The notes under the pieces: model-generated
Told to the model about the DNA's origin: nothing
The model's input: only the letters and a program-made list of their open reading frames with translations
The model's database searches: none
Position numbers and translations under genes: made by a program
In this document: positions 24,340 to 34,868 of the stretch, one piece after another
How the letters are laid out: each line of letters starts with the position of its first letter
Numbering within the stretch: position 1 is the first letter of the stretch
From: Ascaris suum
Taxonomy: Eukaryota; Nematoda; Chromadorea; Rhabditida; Ascarididae
Assembly (NCBI GenBank): GCA_013433145.1
Contig: CM024172.1
Span: 6,564,553 to 6,628,552, forward strand
Reading direction: 5' to 3'
Length of the DNA: 64,000 nucleotides

Positions 24340-26585
24340 CTTCTCTTTAAACATGGCTAAGCACTGGATAATTAAATGTGGCCAAGAAATTGTAGAAAAA
24401 TGTATGCTTTAATGGATATATGACGTTAAGTATGGAATCGTGCCCGTCTGATTTGCATTCGCGGCCTAGGATGCTAATAATTGACGACTGAAATTGCATA
24501 CTCATGAAATTCAAGAGCTCAACGTTTATTTAAAAAAGCGAATGTCATATTCAATATAACACTGTACACAATAAGCTAAAAAAAAAATCATCAGGAAACT
24601 CGTACTTATTGGGAAGAATTTGGTATTTATTCGTTGAGGCAGCCGACGAGCTTATTCGTTTCGACCGAATACTCTTGCACTATTCGATGTTTCTTCGTGT
24701 CGCATACCTAAAACAACACAATAAATAGCTCTTCTTGCAAAAACTACTTCAGTCAGTCAATCACTCTATGATAATCTGCAAAAAGCGCTTTTGTATTGCT
24801 CACTACCTTGAAAATTATTGGCATATAGCTTTTATAACGCTATCAAGTAATGCCCATTGCGAAGAAAGCTCTGCGAACGCAATTTATATTCAAGTAAAGT
24901 ATTACACCATTTTTTTGCAGAAATTTTTTATGTAGGTCCAAAAAGTTCAAAAAGCTTCTTAAATGACAAGAAGGCTAGATCACATTCTCATTTTGAGGCC
25001 AGAAGTGTTTCTCAACTCTGGCGAATTTTTTAAGGAATTTTTTAAAAGGTTTGTCGTTTAATTTTCAGCCTAAGCATCATATCAATTAATTATACCAGCT
25101 TATCAGTTATTTTATTAACCGACCATAGTGATTTAGAGAAAAAATCGGCCATGTTACCAAAATAGCTCTGCCTGGTTCAAAATAAGTGCCCATTCTCATA
25201 ACTCGTTTCTCATTGGCTTTAACTCGATGGTCATCCACTGATCGCTATCAAGTTTACCATGCAAAGACACACATTGCATCAGTTTTCGTGACACGTCCAT
25301 ACTGATACTTAAGTTACCTCCATTCAGATACTGACTTAAGCAAGCATTTCGAATCAATTTTTGCTCTTGATTTTATCCTTATGCTTGGGTCCACCTCCGA
25401 ATTTTACATTTGGAGTGACTGCAGCGGATGCACTCAGTATCAAAAATGCATCTGTTTGAGGGCATTATTTTGGTGTGACCATTTTTGATTGCAGCTTACA
25501 TTGCAGAGGTGAGCGCTTAAAATTTTGGCTCCTCTAAAACAGTCGCGGTACAATGAGAGGCATCTACATTTCTGTAGTTCCGAGAGAAGGCGCCTTAGGA
25601 GTTCCAACAAAGACGAAAGGAACGACTTATTTTGGAACTATCACTAATACGACTCCTAAACTGCGCATATTTTCAAACGCTAGGGAATGAACCTTCTGCG
25701 GGACTATAGGTCGCTCAGCATATCATTGCCTACGTTTTATTAATTGATGCCAATTGCAATACTGAGAGATTCGACAAGCGGAACTTCTAAGCCGCAAATC
25801 GTACAAAACTTATGGAACTGTCGCGATTACTCGCGAGTATCATTCGGATTTTTGAAATGATAGCAAATTTTTGAATGCACTGAGGTAAACATTATATGTG
25901 CAAAAGAAATGCGCATGTTTCAGTGTTTAATGCATGCGGAAAGAAAACAGCAAAGACGTGTCGGCTTAGTGGCTTTTGCGGAGGAGGGGGCACCGGAGGC
26001 ATGGTGCCGCTCTCCTCATAAATGAGTAGCTCCTTTCGGGGCGGATTAGTCATGAAGCTGTGATGTTGACGAAAGTACAAGCCCAAGGACCCTATAAAAG
26101 GGATAGCAATAAGCTCATATAGAGTCGGCCTTTAGTGCGTTATTACGATGCTGCAAAGAGTGCTTGCTCGCCGTGTAGCAATATCGATGTTCGACAAGTG
26201 TTTCTTGTCTCGTGTAGATTTCTTTGATCATTACCCATTTCTATATTAACGTGCTTGAATTGAAACGGTATAACGAAAGAGGCCGTAGTGAGTTTACTAT
26301 TTATGTTTTAGTGGTTGTTCGAACTTGAATAATGAACTGCCTAGACTAGATTAAATCACCAACAATTGCCCTGATCGCTGCTTTAATCCTTTTAGAGCAC
26401 GGAATTCTATAATTATTGTTGGAGACGTTGGCTCAGATGAAATGTTAGCTCCTTGTTCTGTGCGACTTAAATCCCAGACTATCGTCATAACCCTTTGAAA
26501 CAAGAAGTCTTTCAGTTGATAGAATTTGACTTGTTGTGTCGTGCTAGGAATTGTAAAAGAGCTTGCAAGCCTAGCACTACAGCAT
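24340..26585. other. No supported gene
   Basis: AT-rich, short ORFs only, no repeats of note. If the candidate exon at 24.24 kb and the gene at 27.8 kb belong together, this is intron. Confidence 0.4.
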
Positions 26586-26589
26586 TGAT

Positions 26590-26675
26590 CTAATATCCCA
26601 CTTTGCTAAAGTGTTGCTGTGTTCTGTTAATTCGTAATTCGGTGTTGCTGTGTTTGCTAATTTGTAATTCGACTG
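26590..26675. repeat. Short direct repeat
   Basis: GTGTTGCTGTGTT..TAATTCGTAATTCG occurs twice in tandem with small changes, just upstream of the SL1-like sequence. Confidence 0.6.
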
Positions 26676-26718
26676 CGATCGTATTGTTCGGCGCAATATG
26701 CACTAATAAAATGCAAGA

Positions 26719-26740
26719 GGTTTAGTTACCCAAGTTTGAG
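26719..26740 (+). other. SL1 spliced-leader-like 22-mer
   Basis: The 22 bases match the canonical nematode SL1 leader at 21 of 22 positions (A to G at leader position 7); the core TTACCCAAGTTTGAG is intact. The bases that follow (ATTTGGGTAAG) are not the GTAAAC donor context of an SL RNA gene, and no Sm-site (AATTTTTGG-like) is seen in the next 100 bp. Together with the following bases it forms a short hairpin, TTACCCAA / TTGGGTAA. A retrocopied trans-spliced mRNA or a decayed SL RNA gene are the candidates. Confidence 0.75.
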
Positions 26741-27784
26741 ATTTGGGTAAGAACGAACGTTTGAGAGAAGTGAGACGGAAGCAGTTGTTCGAGTGAGCAG
26801 AACAGTAGAAGAAATCGTCGACTCAACGGAGCTGCGATATCGAATAAGCGAACAAGCCAGTTGAGTTTTACGACATTCAATACATATTGGCTACCGGGTC
26901 GTCGGCAGTCAATACAGGCACGCTGACCGTGGAATGTTTTTACGGAGCGTTCTTGCTCTTGCAAGTTTTTAGGGCTTATGAGAGATTACCTGCGCATACT
27001 GCTTAAGCTGTCGGAAGTCGTCAAGACGAAAACCAACGAATGGTGTCAACAAAAACGTTTTAACAATCATTAGTGGAGGTCGAGAATAAATGATACCAAT
27101 CTCCTTTCTAAAACCGATGAAATTTTTGCCATTTAGAACCTGCTGCTTCGCGGTACCGCGAGCACTCTCTTAAAAGTTTTGGAAGCTCCTAGTCCCATGG
27201 TGGAGATTCTGCTTTATATAATAATACTGCAGCAATAATAGCGTCGTTCGCGCAGGATTGTCTCCGGCGAACCTCCTTTCCTGTCATCATTACATAAAAC
27301 AGCTTCTACTCTATATTACGTTCTGCTTATGCTGAACTCTTAACCTAGTATGCGGGCATGATTTTGAAAGAAAACACTTTTAAACCTCTGGTGATCGCGT
27401 CAAATCTGCGAGGACACGCAGAGATCGGCAGTGCCAATAATGGATCCATTGTTGTATTCAAGAGTTTTCCATGATTACGCTTCGATATCTGCTGTCGAAA
27501 TGTTCGGTTCCTTCTAAATAAAAGTGAACATTAAATTCAGCGAATTGCATAACTGATAGAAACTTCAGACCGCTGAATTGTTATCATTTAGCATTCTTCA
27601 CTCAAGCTGCTAGTGAAGGATGACTTAAATAACGTGTTTCAGAGTCTCCGAATTTCTTTACTTTTTAACAGCAAAAAGATAAACGCGAATATGTGCAATA
27701 GCGAAATCCGAATCAGAAAGAAAAATTGCTTTTACTCTTTTTCGATTGCTCAATCGGTACCAAAATCTGTTTCAGGGCATTAAT

Positions 27785-29216
27785 ATGTGCAAATGGAAGG
27801 TATATGCTGTGTATGTGATGGATTTGATGAATTGCATGTTGCACAATGAAAGAGCGTTACTGCTGGATATTAAACGTCTTGAGGAAATTCGCCAGAGGCA
27901 CACCTATTATATCAATCGAGATATTACAATTTGGAGTTGTTTAAGTTAAGCAGAAATAACATAATATTGGATAACTAGAAAATTAAGTTTGTTTCTAACG
28001 TTAATAACAATGATGACAGGTGAAAGAGCTCTACGAATTGGCTGCAACGGTTCAGTGCCATTCACTGGCGAGCAAAGCGAAACGTCTTCAAATAAAACAG
28101 TGTCACGGATCGAATAAAGAGTATGTGCTTTGGCAGTTCATATTTTCTTCAGCTAATGTATCTGCATTTAGCACCTCGTTTGAGCGACGATCGTACACTT
28201 CAGGAATTGATAAAGAAGTGAAAAACTACCACATTGACTGTAAATGAAGCCACATTGACGTCAAAAAATTGGCTGCTGCTGTAAACATCTCTGACACTTC
28301 GAGCACTACAACATTCAGCATGAGATTTGCGCAAAAAATATACCTAACAGAACAATTTCGTTACTTTTCGCTTAACCGGCTAACCTTTCCTCCTTTGTAC
28401 TGGCAATGGGATTTTTTTTTCCGGCGAACCTTGAGCAGATTTCATTGATATTTTCCGCCATATTTTTCCACCCTTGTTAGGCGCCGAATTATTTTCAACA
28501 CGTTTGAAGCCTTACTGACATCGCCACTGTTTCGGCTATCGGCTAGCTATAAAACAAAGATATATTTCTTTGAATACTTCTGTGAACAGTGTGCTGGAAT
28601 CGTAATGACGGCTTACTGCTATCCGTTCCACAACTCCGTTAGCGAAAGAGATTGCCCCATCTCTTGCTTCTCCCTCTTCATCAAATCACTATCATAATCT
28701 CCAAAATATCTTCGTCTCCCTTTGTCTGTTGCACTACCTCCTCGTGGTTTCTTCTCCCTCTTCTTCCCTGTACTTTTCCTTCGCCATGTCACATGAATGT
28801 GCGCTTGAAAACACGGGCGTATGGCCGAAACTTCGACAACATTCCCACATCTGCCTGGAACCACACCAAATAAAGTCATAAAATAGAACGTTTTTCATCA
28901 CTTTTCATAGTGTTGTATATATAGAAAATACTCATGTCCACTAAAAATGCATATCAGATTCTCACATTCAAAAAGTGTTCAAAGTTCGATCATCGATGCT
29001 CTAATAGAAGCCCAACTAATTGCTTGTGAGCACAATCGAAGAAGGTCTAGCATTTTGTTGAAAATATTGCCTATTCATCAGCTGCAGATGGCAAAAGATC
29101 AAGCGGAAAAGCCGAATGAGCTCCTTCGTGGCTTGGCTTACGATTACGGCAAACACGTTTATGGCTGCCTCATTCGATCACTCAGAAACCTAAAATACCA
29201 AAAAGATTTAAAATGA
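27785..29216 (+). CDS. Three-exon orphan gene, 124-aa basic helical protein
   Basis: I do not recognise this protein. Exons 27785-27799, 28020-28120 and 28958-29216 join in phase. Exon 1 follows a strong CTGTTTCAG acceptor nine bases before the ATG (possible trans-splice site) and ends AAG|GTATATG. Exon 2 lies between GATGACAG| and GA|GTATGTG. Exon 3 follows CATATCAG| and ends in TGA. The product begins MCKWKVKELYELAATV and is rich in Lys, Arg and Leu with several predicted-helix stretches (IIDALIEAQLIACEHNRRR, LPIHQLQMAKDQAEK). No signal peptide, membrane span or catalytic motif is evident. Phase agreement across both introns and good splice sites are the main support. The 27776-27799 segment could instead be an internal exon of a longer gene, with the candidate exon at 24.24 kb upstream. 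Confidence 0.45.
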
Positions 29217-30548
29217 TGACATTGGCTTCATACTTGAATCGAAACGAGCTTTCTCGTGAGTCACCCACAATAGGTTCGCTTTTCCGATCGGGGCAGCTGT
29301 CAGTTCATATAATCTGTTCTAAGTGAGTGCAAACCATTGAAGATATTTAATCTTCCTTGGTTGGATTGAAAGTCAACATTGGTGTGGATCAAATTCATTA
29401 AGTTTTGTCAGTCTCCATATTTAGTGGCACTCAAATTAAAACTTTCGGACGGACATACGCTGGAGATCGTGCATGCGTTACATACGCACGCACCAGCTCA
29501 CCACTAAACAACATCTTGCCCGACTGATCTGGTTGAGGTCATCATGAAGATAAGTGCCACGTGTGATTTTGCATTTTCATGAATTAAGACCTTGGAATAT
29601 ATACATTGAAGAAACGAAGAAGTGCCTATCAGGAGGTTCATGAATGCAAGTAATTTAAAACGCATAGATACTGTGAAGAAAATATTGGAAAACCATAAGG
29701 CAGACAGTTGCAAAAAAAACTTCATCAGAACCCAATATGCACCGTGTTTGCAGATCTAGTGCAAGATGCTGATTTGTGTTCCACTGTTCGTTTTAAAACC
29801 CGTTTTACTTTGTTACTGCTTTAGTCAGTTTTCAGGAAATTGCGTCAAAGCAACGCACATCCGTACCTACACCGTTATGTTTGTCATGCTGTCTAAAACC
29901 CCTGAACTTGGAGTCACTTGACAAACAAGCTGCAGGTGCCATTTTCTCAAACAATTATTCGTCATAATGTCGGTCCTATAACGACAAGCTACTACATTGC
30001 TTTGCAAAATTTCAAACTAGTATAACAGAAACACCAAAATCACTCGCTAGTGCTGTGAGAGCAGAGAATGATAAAATTGCTGCTCGATCGCTCGATCACC
30101 AAACTTCAGCTGTGGAAATTTACCGAAGGGTGGGCACGTTGAAATTCTCAACTAAAGTTTGAAATTTCTCGATCTACATTTTACGGCGTGTAAGGGGCGA
30201 TTCGGTCTAGAGTCAGAATGACAAACTCTTGATTTCATCCCATGCTAAAAAAATTGTACTTTATTAAGCGACGGAAAGACTTTTGGCTTTGAGGCGGGGC
30301 TGATCTGCCTCATAGAATTCGATCTTTACAGATAGAGCAAACTCGAACTTCTGACTGAGGTTGGAATTTGCGAAATATTCTATTGTTGCGCACTGCTCGA
30401 CCGCTGAGATGCAGATGCATGAACGATGAATGCTGCTGGCGAAAGTTTATTAGCTTTCGCCTACGTAATTTTGAAAATTCCTCTTCACTGTTTAATGCCG
30501 CCTATAAAATAACACTGCACCCTTTCATTAGTGAGGAGAGCGGTAAAA

Positions 30549-30645
30549 GCAAAAGGTACATCGGGGAGAATGGACTCGAATCCCGACTTTTCTCCCTCAA
30601 GCAAGGGCACTAATCCACTATACCAGAGAACCAAGCTTCGATTCT
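30549..30645 (-). pseudogene. tRNA-like (pol III promoter) relic
   Basis: The minus strand carries TGGTATAGTGG (A box like) and GATTCGAGTCC (B box, 10 of 11 to consensus) about 43 bp apart, the normal tRNA spacing. A GTAT/GTGC D-stem can pair. The acceptor, anticodon and T stems do not pair properly, so this is at best a tRNA pseudogene or tRNA-derived SINE head; it most resembles tRNA-Asp in the D arm. Confidence 0.35.
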
Positions 30646-30830
30646 TTTCTTTGAACCTTTCGTGCCAGCAGCACAAACTTCCATTGCCTTTTAGCGCATT
30701 TAGAGCAAATGTAATAATCAAATGTGGCACTGAAGTGTCCGATTCCATGTCGAAGTAATATAATCACATTTGATCTGAATGCATCCTTTCTCATCTCCTA
30801 CGTTCCATTTGATTACCTCAAAACGTATTG

Positions 30831-30985
30831 GATCATATGCCTTCTGGCATGAAAGGTTTTGAAGGAACAGAGGAAGTTTGAAGCAGGAGCAGAACGGATA
30901 AGCACCCTTGCCTGAGTTGTTAAGCGTCCGAGATCATATGCCTTCTAGCAGCAATTTTGCAGCAGAATGGATAAGCACTGCCCTT
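30831..30985. repeat. Diverged local duplication
   Basis: GATCATATGCCTTCT recurs at 30831 and 30932, and AGCAGAA(C/T)GGATAAGCAC at 30888 and 30961, in the same order but with different spacing: an old tandem duplication with internal deletion. Confidence 0.6.
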
Positions 30986-32929
30986 CAACTTCTGCTTCTC
31001 CCTTGATTTTAACGCTGTCTTTACGTTGTGTGAGCAATACCTAAAAACGACAAAAGCTTAAAGCCGTTCTAATTATGAGTGATGCATGCAAATTCTTCCT
31101 TTATTTTTTCAACACTCTATCGAGTGGTCAATGAAATCTTTCTGAATAACGGCAGGATTCACGCATTTTAACTGGGGGTAAAAGCATGGCCTCAATGAAA
31201 AGTTCTTGTCCATGAAACTTTTTTGGATGGAACGGATTGATTACTCCCTCTCCCATTACCTCGTAGTAATTATTTTCTGAAAATCCTACATCCTTCGAAA
31301 CAGAAGATATGCGCCATAACGTCTCGCTGTTCGGAGTAAATAATTCTGTGAGAAGAGACGCTTTCCGGACCTACCGCACTTCCTATTGGAACCTCTCAGA
31401 TCATCGCAAAATCTTGCAGTTAGGAGTTCTCGATGTAAACAATTCTGAACCCCTTATTCTTCGACAAGATGAAAAGGACTCCCCTTCTCTCTTCTATAAT
31501 TTCCCGAGGGTCTGCAAGACTCTACATCGTGGGCATTTTTTTTCAACAAATATGGAACTTAAAGACAAGCAGCACAAGAAACTGAGAGGCACAATGAAAA
31601 AGGACAATAGAGAATGAGGCAGTAACCTGTCACATAAATTAGGTGTTATAAAGTAAAGGAAAGTAAAAACTTGCAGTGCTTCACTCAAAAGCTTCCAGAC
31701 ATTCACCACCCTTGGTTAAATTCTGCTTCTTCCAGACCAGCATCGCTATGCAGCAGATCGTTCACGGCCTCGCCTCTTATACTCTCAAACCAACAAAATG
31801 CGTTTTATTTTTACACGTTTGCACTCTGCAGCCCAGTTAGGCGTCCTCATTTTCCGTGGATTATGCTGCAGCTTCGTCAACGTACTCGAAATGTGCTTTG
31901 ATAAGTTCGCAGTGGTCTTTGCATACATGATTGTGCACAGCGTTACATTTGTGTTAACTTTGTATCTGAAAGACTGTGCATGAGCTCTCAGTCCTCGGTT
32001 TGTTCACGTCTTCTCAATTAATTGAAAAACCACTTGCCTGCGATTACATAATACCTATCAGCTATACACTAGAAAGTTTGAATGCTATTACTATTCAAAA
32101 TATCGCTGAAAATATCGCTCACCTCTTCGTCGCTGATGTGGGATATATTTTGCATAAAAGTGCTCACAAAGCATAACGAAACGAAGAAGAGAGTTATTTT
32201 GCGATGACACATCATAAGCATATTGCTGTAATATAAAAATATCGGCAATGTGAGTATGGCTCGATGGCACATCTCCACAGTTTACCATTCGATGACTGGA
32301 TTATTTCTTAGCTATTGCATCATCTAGTTTTAAACGACTTTGAAAGGTAAATATCGCAGCTGTTGTTATGCCACATGGAACAAACAAATGCGGCTAACGT
32401 GTCCTCTGCTTTAACGAAATTTGCAAACACATTAAATCTTCATTTCTTCAACGAGAGCCAACAGACGGTCTTTCGACTGATTAAGAGTATGCAACTAACA
32501 TACTTGCAGTATTGAAAACGAAATCTTTCTGAAGATGTTCAAATAACTAGCTTTGAACCGAACAGAAGAGCATTTACTCCATGAGTCGACATACTGACCT
32601 TTGTGGTTTCGTTTTCGTTACAGTAATGAAGTTTTTGTATACACTTTAAGGTGCATGCGGAGCTCCTCGCAACGTTCTGTTCACATGAAAAGACTCTGCC
32701 TCCATGCACGTATTAGAAAAGCTAGGTGCAGTTTTGTTTCCCCAACATCTTTACGCAGTGGAAGAGTGGTCGCGCCGCGCCTTAACGCCTACACCAGAGA
32801 TTTCCAAATTAACTCGCTGAGTTGTACCCTCATTTATTTTATTTCATTTAAATCAGCAGAACATTTATTACGAGTAAATATCTCTTCGTTTCGCTTCCAC
32901 TTGCCCATATTCGATACTCTATGATCCAA

Positions 32930-33030
32930 GCGGTTCCTGGGATCTTTTTTACAGAATTACTCCATCTCACTGTTGGTCGGCCTCCACTTCCTGTAGGTCG
33001 GTGGCGTGAAGACCTCTGCACTGAGATTAA
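32930..33030 (-). mobile_element. Possible RTE C-terminal relic
   Basis: The minus strand reads SSRHRPTGSGGRPTVRWSNS, resembling the RPxGRPPxRWxD block at the C-terminus of RTE proteins. Nothing recognisable flanks it, and a short palindrome (ACTGAGAT..ATCTCAGT, 33020-33041) sits beside it. A match of this length could be chance. Confidence 0.3.
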
Positions 33031-33594
33031 TGTGATCTCAGTTTTGGTCGTTATTGTGCAGGAATCGTGTATATTGCCACCAAATAGTAGGCAAGGTCTA
33101 TTATTCTCACCGCTAACTCGCTCTCGAATGCCACACATCAATTTCAGGCGCTAGCAAATTAGTTCTTGAACGAGGAAAGGAATGTTTCACTCCGATTGCC
33201 CCAAGCATCCCTAATCTACAATAACGGCGTAATAGTGGCTCGTACTCCTGACTTATAGTTATGGACTGTTTGTGGTGGAAAGTAGACTATTTAGAGTGGT
33301 TTACTTTTAATCCTATGTGTGGCTTTGCAGAAGCATTCCAAGCCTTTGATTTGGCTTCCAGATTTGAAAATTGAACTACTTTCTGCGTGACTTGCAAAAC
33401 ATAAAGATCAGAGTATTTAAACATTTTGGTTAGAATCTTCATCGCCTTCAATGTGTACGAGCTATTCACTGATAGAAACACCTACGCTTGACTTACTGCC
33501 TAAATATAAATGATTTGCGTCTCTGGTCTCTTGAAGGTAAGGATAGATTCTCACAACTATTTGCGGTTAAGAACGTAGTCCAATTTTGCATTAT

Positions 33595-34415
33595 TATTTA
33601 TTGGAGATTGACCGGAAGTTCTGCCACGATAAGTTGCACTTTTAGTGCATTGTTCATGCAATTTCAGAATCATAACTTGATCAATTGGAAGGGAATAATT
33701 GATCGTTATTTGCCGTCAAAATTGGTCCAGGTGACCCGAATTTGTGCCACGATGAATTGCGTTTTTGTGCATTATTCGTGCAATTTCAGAATTATAAATT
33801 GATCAGTTGGAAGGGAATAGACTGATCCAGATGAGCGGAAGTTGCGCCACAATAAAGGCCATTTGTAGTCCATTATTCATGCAATTTAAGAATTATTTCG
33901 TGATCAATTGTAAGGGAACAATTGATCAGTATTCTGGATCAGTCTTGACGGCAGATAATGACCAATTATTCCGCTCCATCTGATCAAGTTATAATTCTGA
34001 AATTGCATGAATAATTCGCTAAAAATGCCCTTTATCGTCGATCAACTTCCGCTCATCTGGATCAATCTTGACGGCAGATAATGATCAATTATTCCTTTCG
34101 AATTGATCATGTTATAATTCGGAAATTCCATGAATGATGCACTAAAAATGCCCTGTTTCGTGGCTCAGCTTCCTGTCATCTGGACCAATCTTGGCAGGAA
34201 GTAATGATCTTATTCTTTTCGAATTGATCATTTATAATTCGGAAATTCCATGAGTGATGCATTAAAGTGGCCTTTATCGCTGCACAACTTACGATCATCT
34301 GGAACATTCTTGACAGCAAGTAATGATCAATGATTCCCTTCCATTTGATCAGCTTATAATTCTGAAATACGAGTAATGCACTAGAAATGCCCTTTATCGT
34401 GACATAACTCTTACG
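33595..34415. repeat. Inverted array of about 120-bp tandem repeats
   Basis: The left half has units beginning GCCACGATAA at 33621, a variant at 33747 and another at 33846 (spacing 126 and 99). The right half carries the reverse complement, with TTTATCG-type marks at 34031, 34154, 34273 and 34393 (spacing 123, 119, 120). The turn is near 33930. Units share TTTCAGAATTATAA and ATTGATCA-rich segments. Reading toward the centre, most units are open in one frame and encode a repeated (L)I.WKGIID.YL motif; the minus-strand frame is open from 34580 to a TGA at 34176 (about 134 codons). Confidence 0.8.
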
Positions 34416-34610
34416 TCTACGTGGGCGGTTAGGACGCGATTCCGCTGAGATGAACAGGAGCTGTTCATTCCAGACACAATGGTGGAGTAGAAGGGAAATT
34501 TCCGCAAGGGCGATGAGGAGAACATCTTCAAGTGCAATCGCGGGAAGGGAGAAAGCACTGTGTGGAACTCCTTTTGCCTTTTACGTCAACTAAAAAATGA
34601 GAAACTGTGT

Positions 34611-34820
34611 TCAATCTACATGCGTTCTGTGAAGTGGTAACAGCTGTTGCTTGATTCGGATTCCAATATTGTTAGTCGAGGTGTCTGTGATAAAGAATAG
34701 CACAAGGGCAATGAGCATCACCGGGAGTGCAGAGGTTCGAAGGCAGCGTCTGCTGTGTACAATGTAGTCAAATTCACGACCACGGGGATGCGGGAGAGCC
34801 GGGTAGGTAATTCCGGCCAT
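34611..34820 (-). CDS. Candidate first exon of a type II membrane protein
   Basis: Not recognised. The frame opens at an ATG (34820-34818) ten bases after a TCTTACTCCAG acceptor-like site. It encodes about 48 residues that include REFDYIVHSRRCLRTS, then a hydrophobic segment ALPVMLIALVLFFI flanked by basic residues on the N-terminal side, then a polar segment: the layout of a signal anchor. The TGA is preceded by a possible CAT|GTAGAT donor, which would be in phase with a GTAG acceptor and open segment at 33479-33290 (SYTLKAMKILTKMFKYSDLYV). That model puts the whole inverted 120-bp repeat array inside the intron. Both joins are weak. Confidence 0.28.
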   Translation of the reverse strand: MAGITYPALPHPRGREFDYIVHSRRCLRTSALPVMLIALVLFFITDTSTNNIGIRIKQQLLPLHRTHVD

Positions 34821-34868
34821 AAATCTATCACTGGAGTAAGACAAGTAATTGTCTCCTGTTCTATTCAC

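Larger units (their letters stand above)
29217..33590. other. Mostly featureless, with relics listed separately
   Basis: Apart from the tRNA-like relic, the 30.8-kb duplication and the 33-kb RTE-like piece, only isolated ORFs occur. The longest, 31309-31617 (102 aa), and 31798-31983, a short hydrophobic ORF ending VTFVLTLYLKDCA, have no recognised family and are left uncalled. Confidence 0.4.

Noticed and set aside
26580..27100. Possible solo LTR around the SL1-like sequence
   Set aside because: No TG..CA ends, no target duplication and no primer-binding site could be paired; the SL1 match explains the odd sequence better.
28619..28879. 86-codon charged minus-strand ORF
   Set aside because: It lies in a polypyrimidine-rich stretch within the intron of the plus-strand gene; composition alone explains the Lys/Arg-rich frame.
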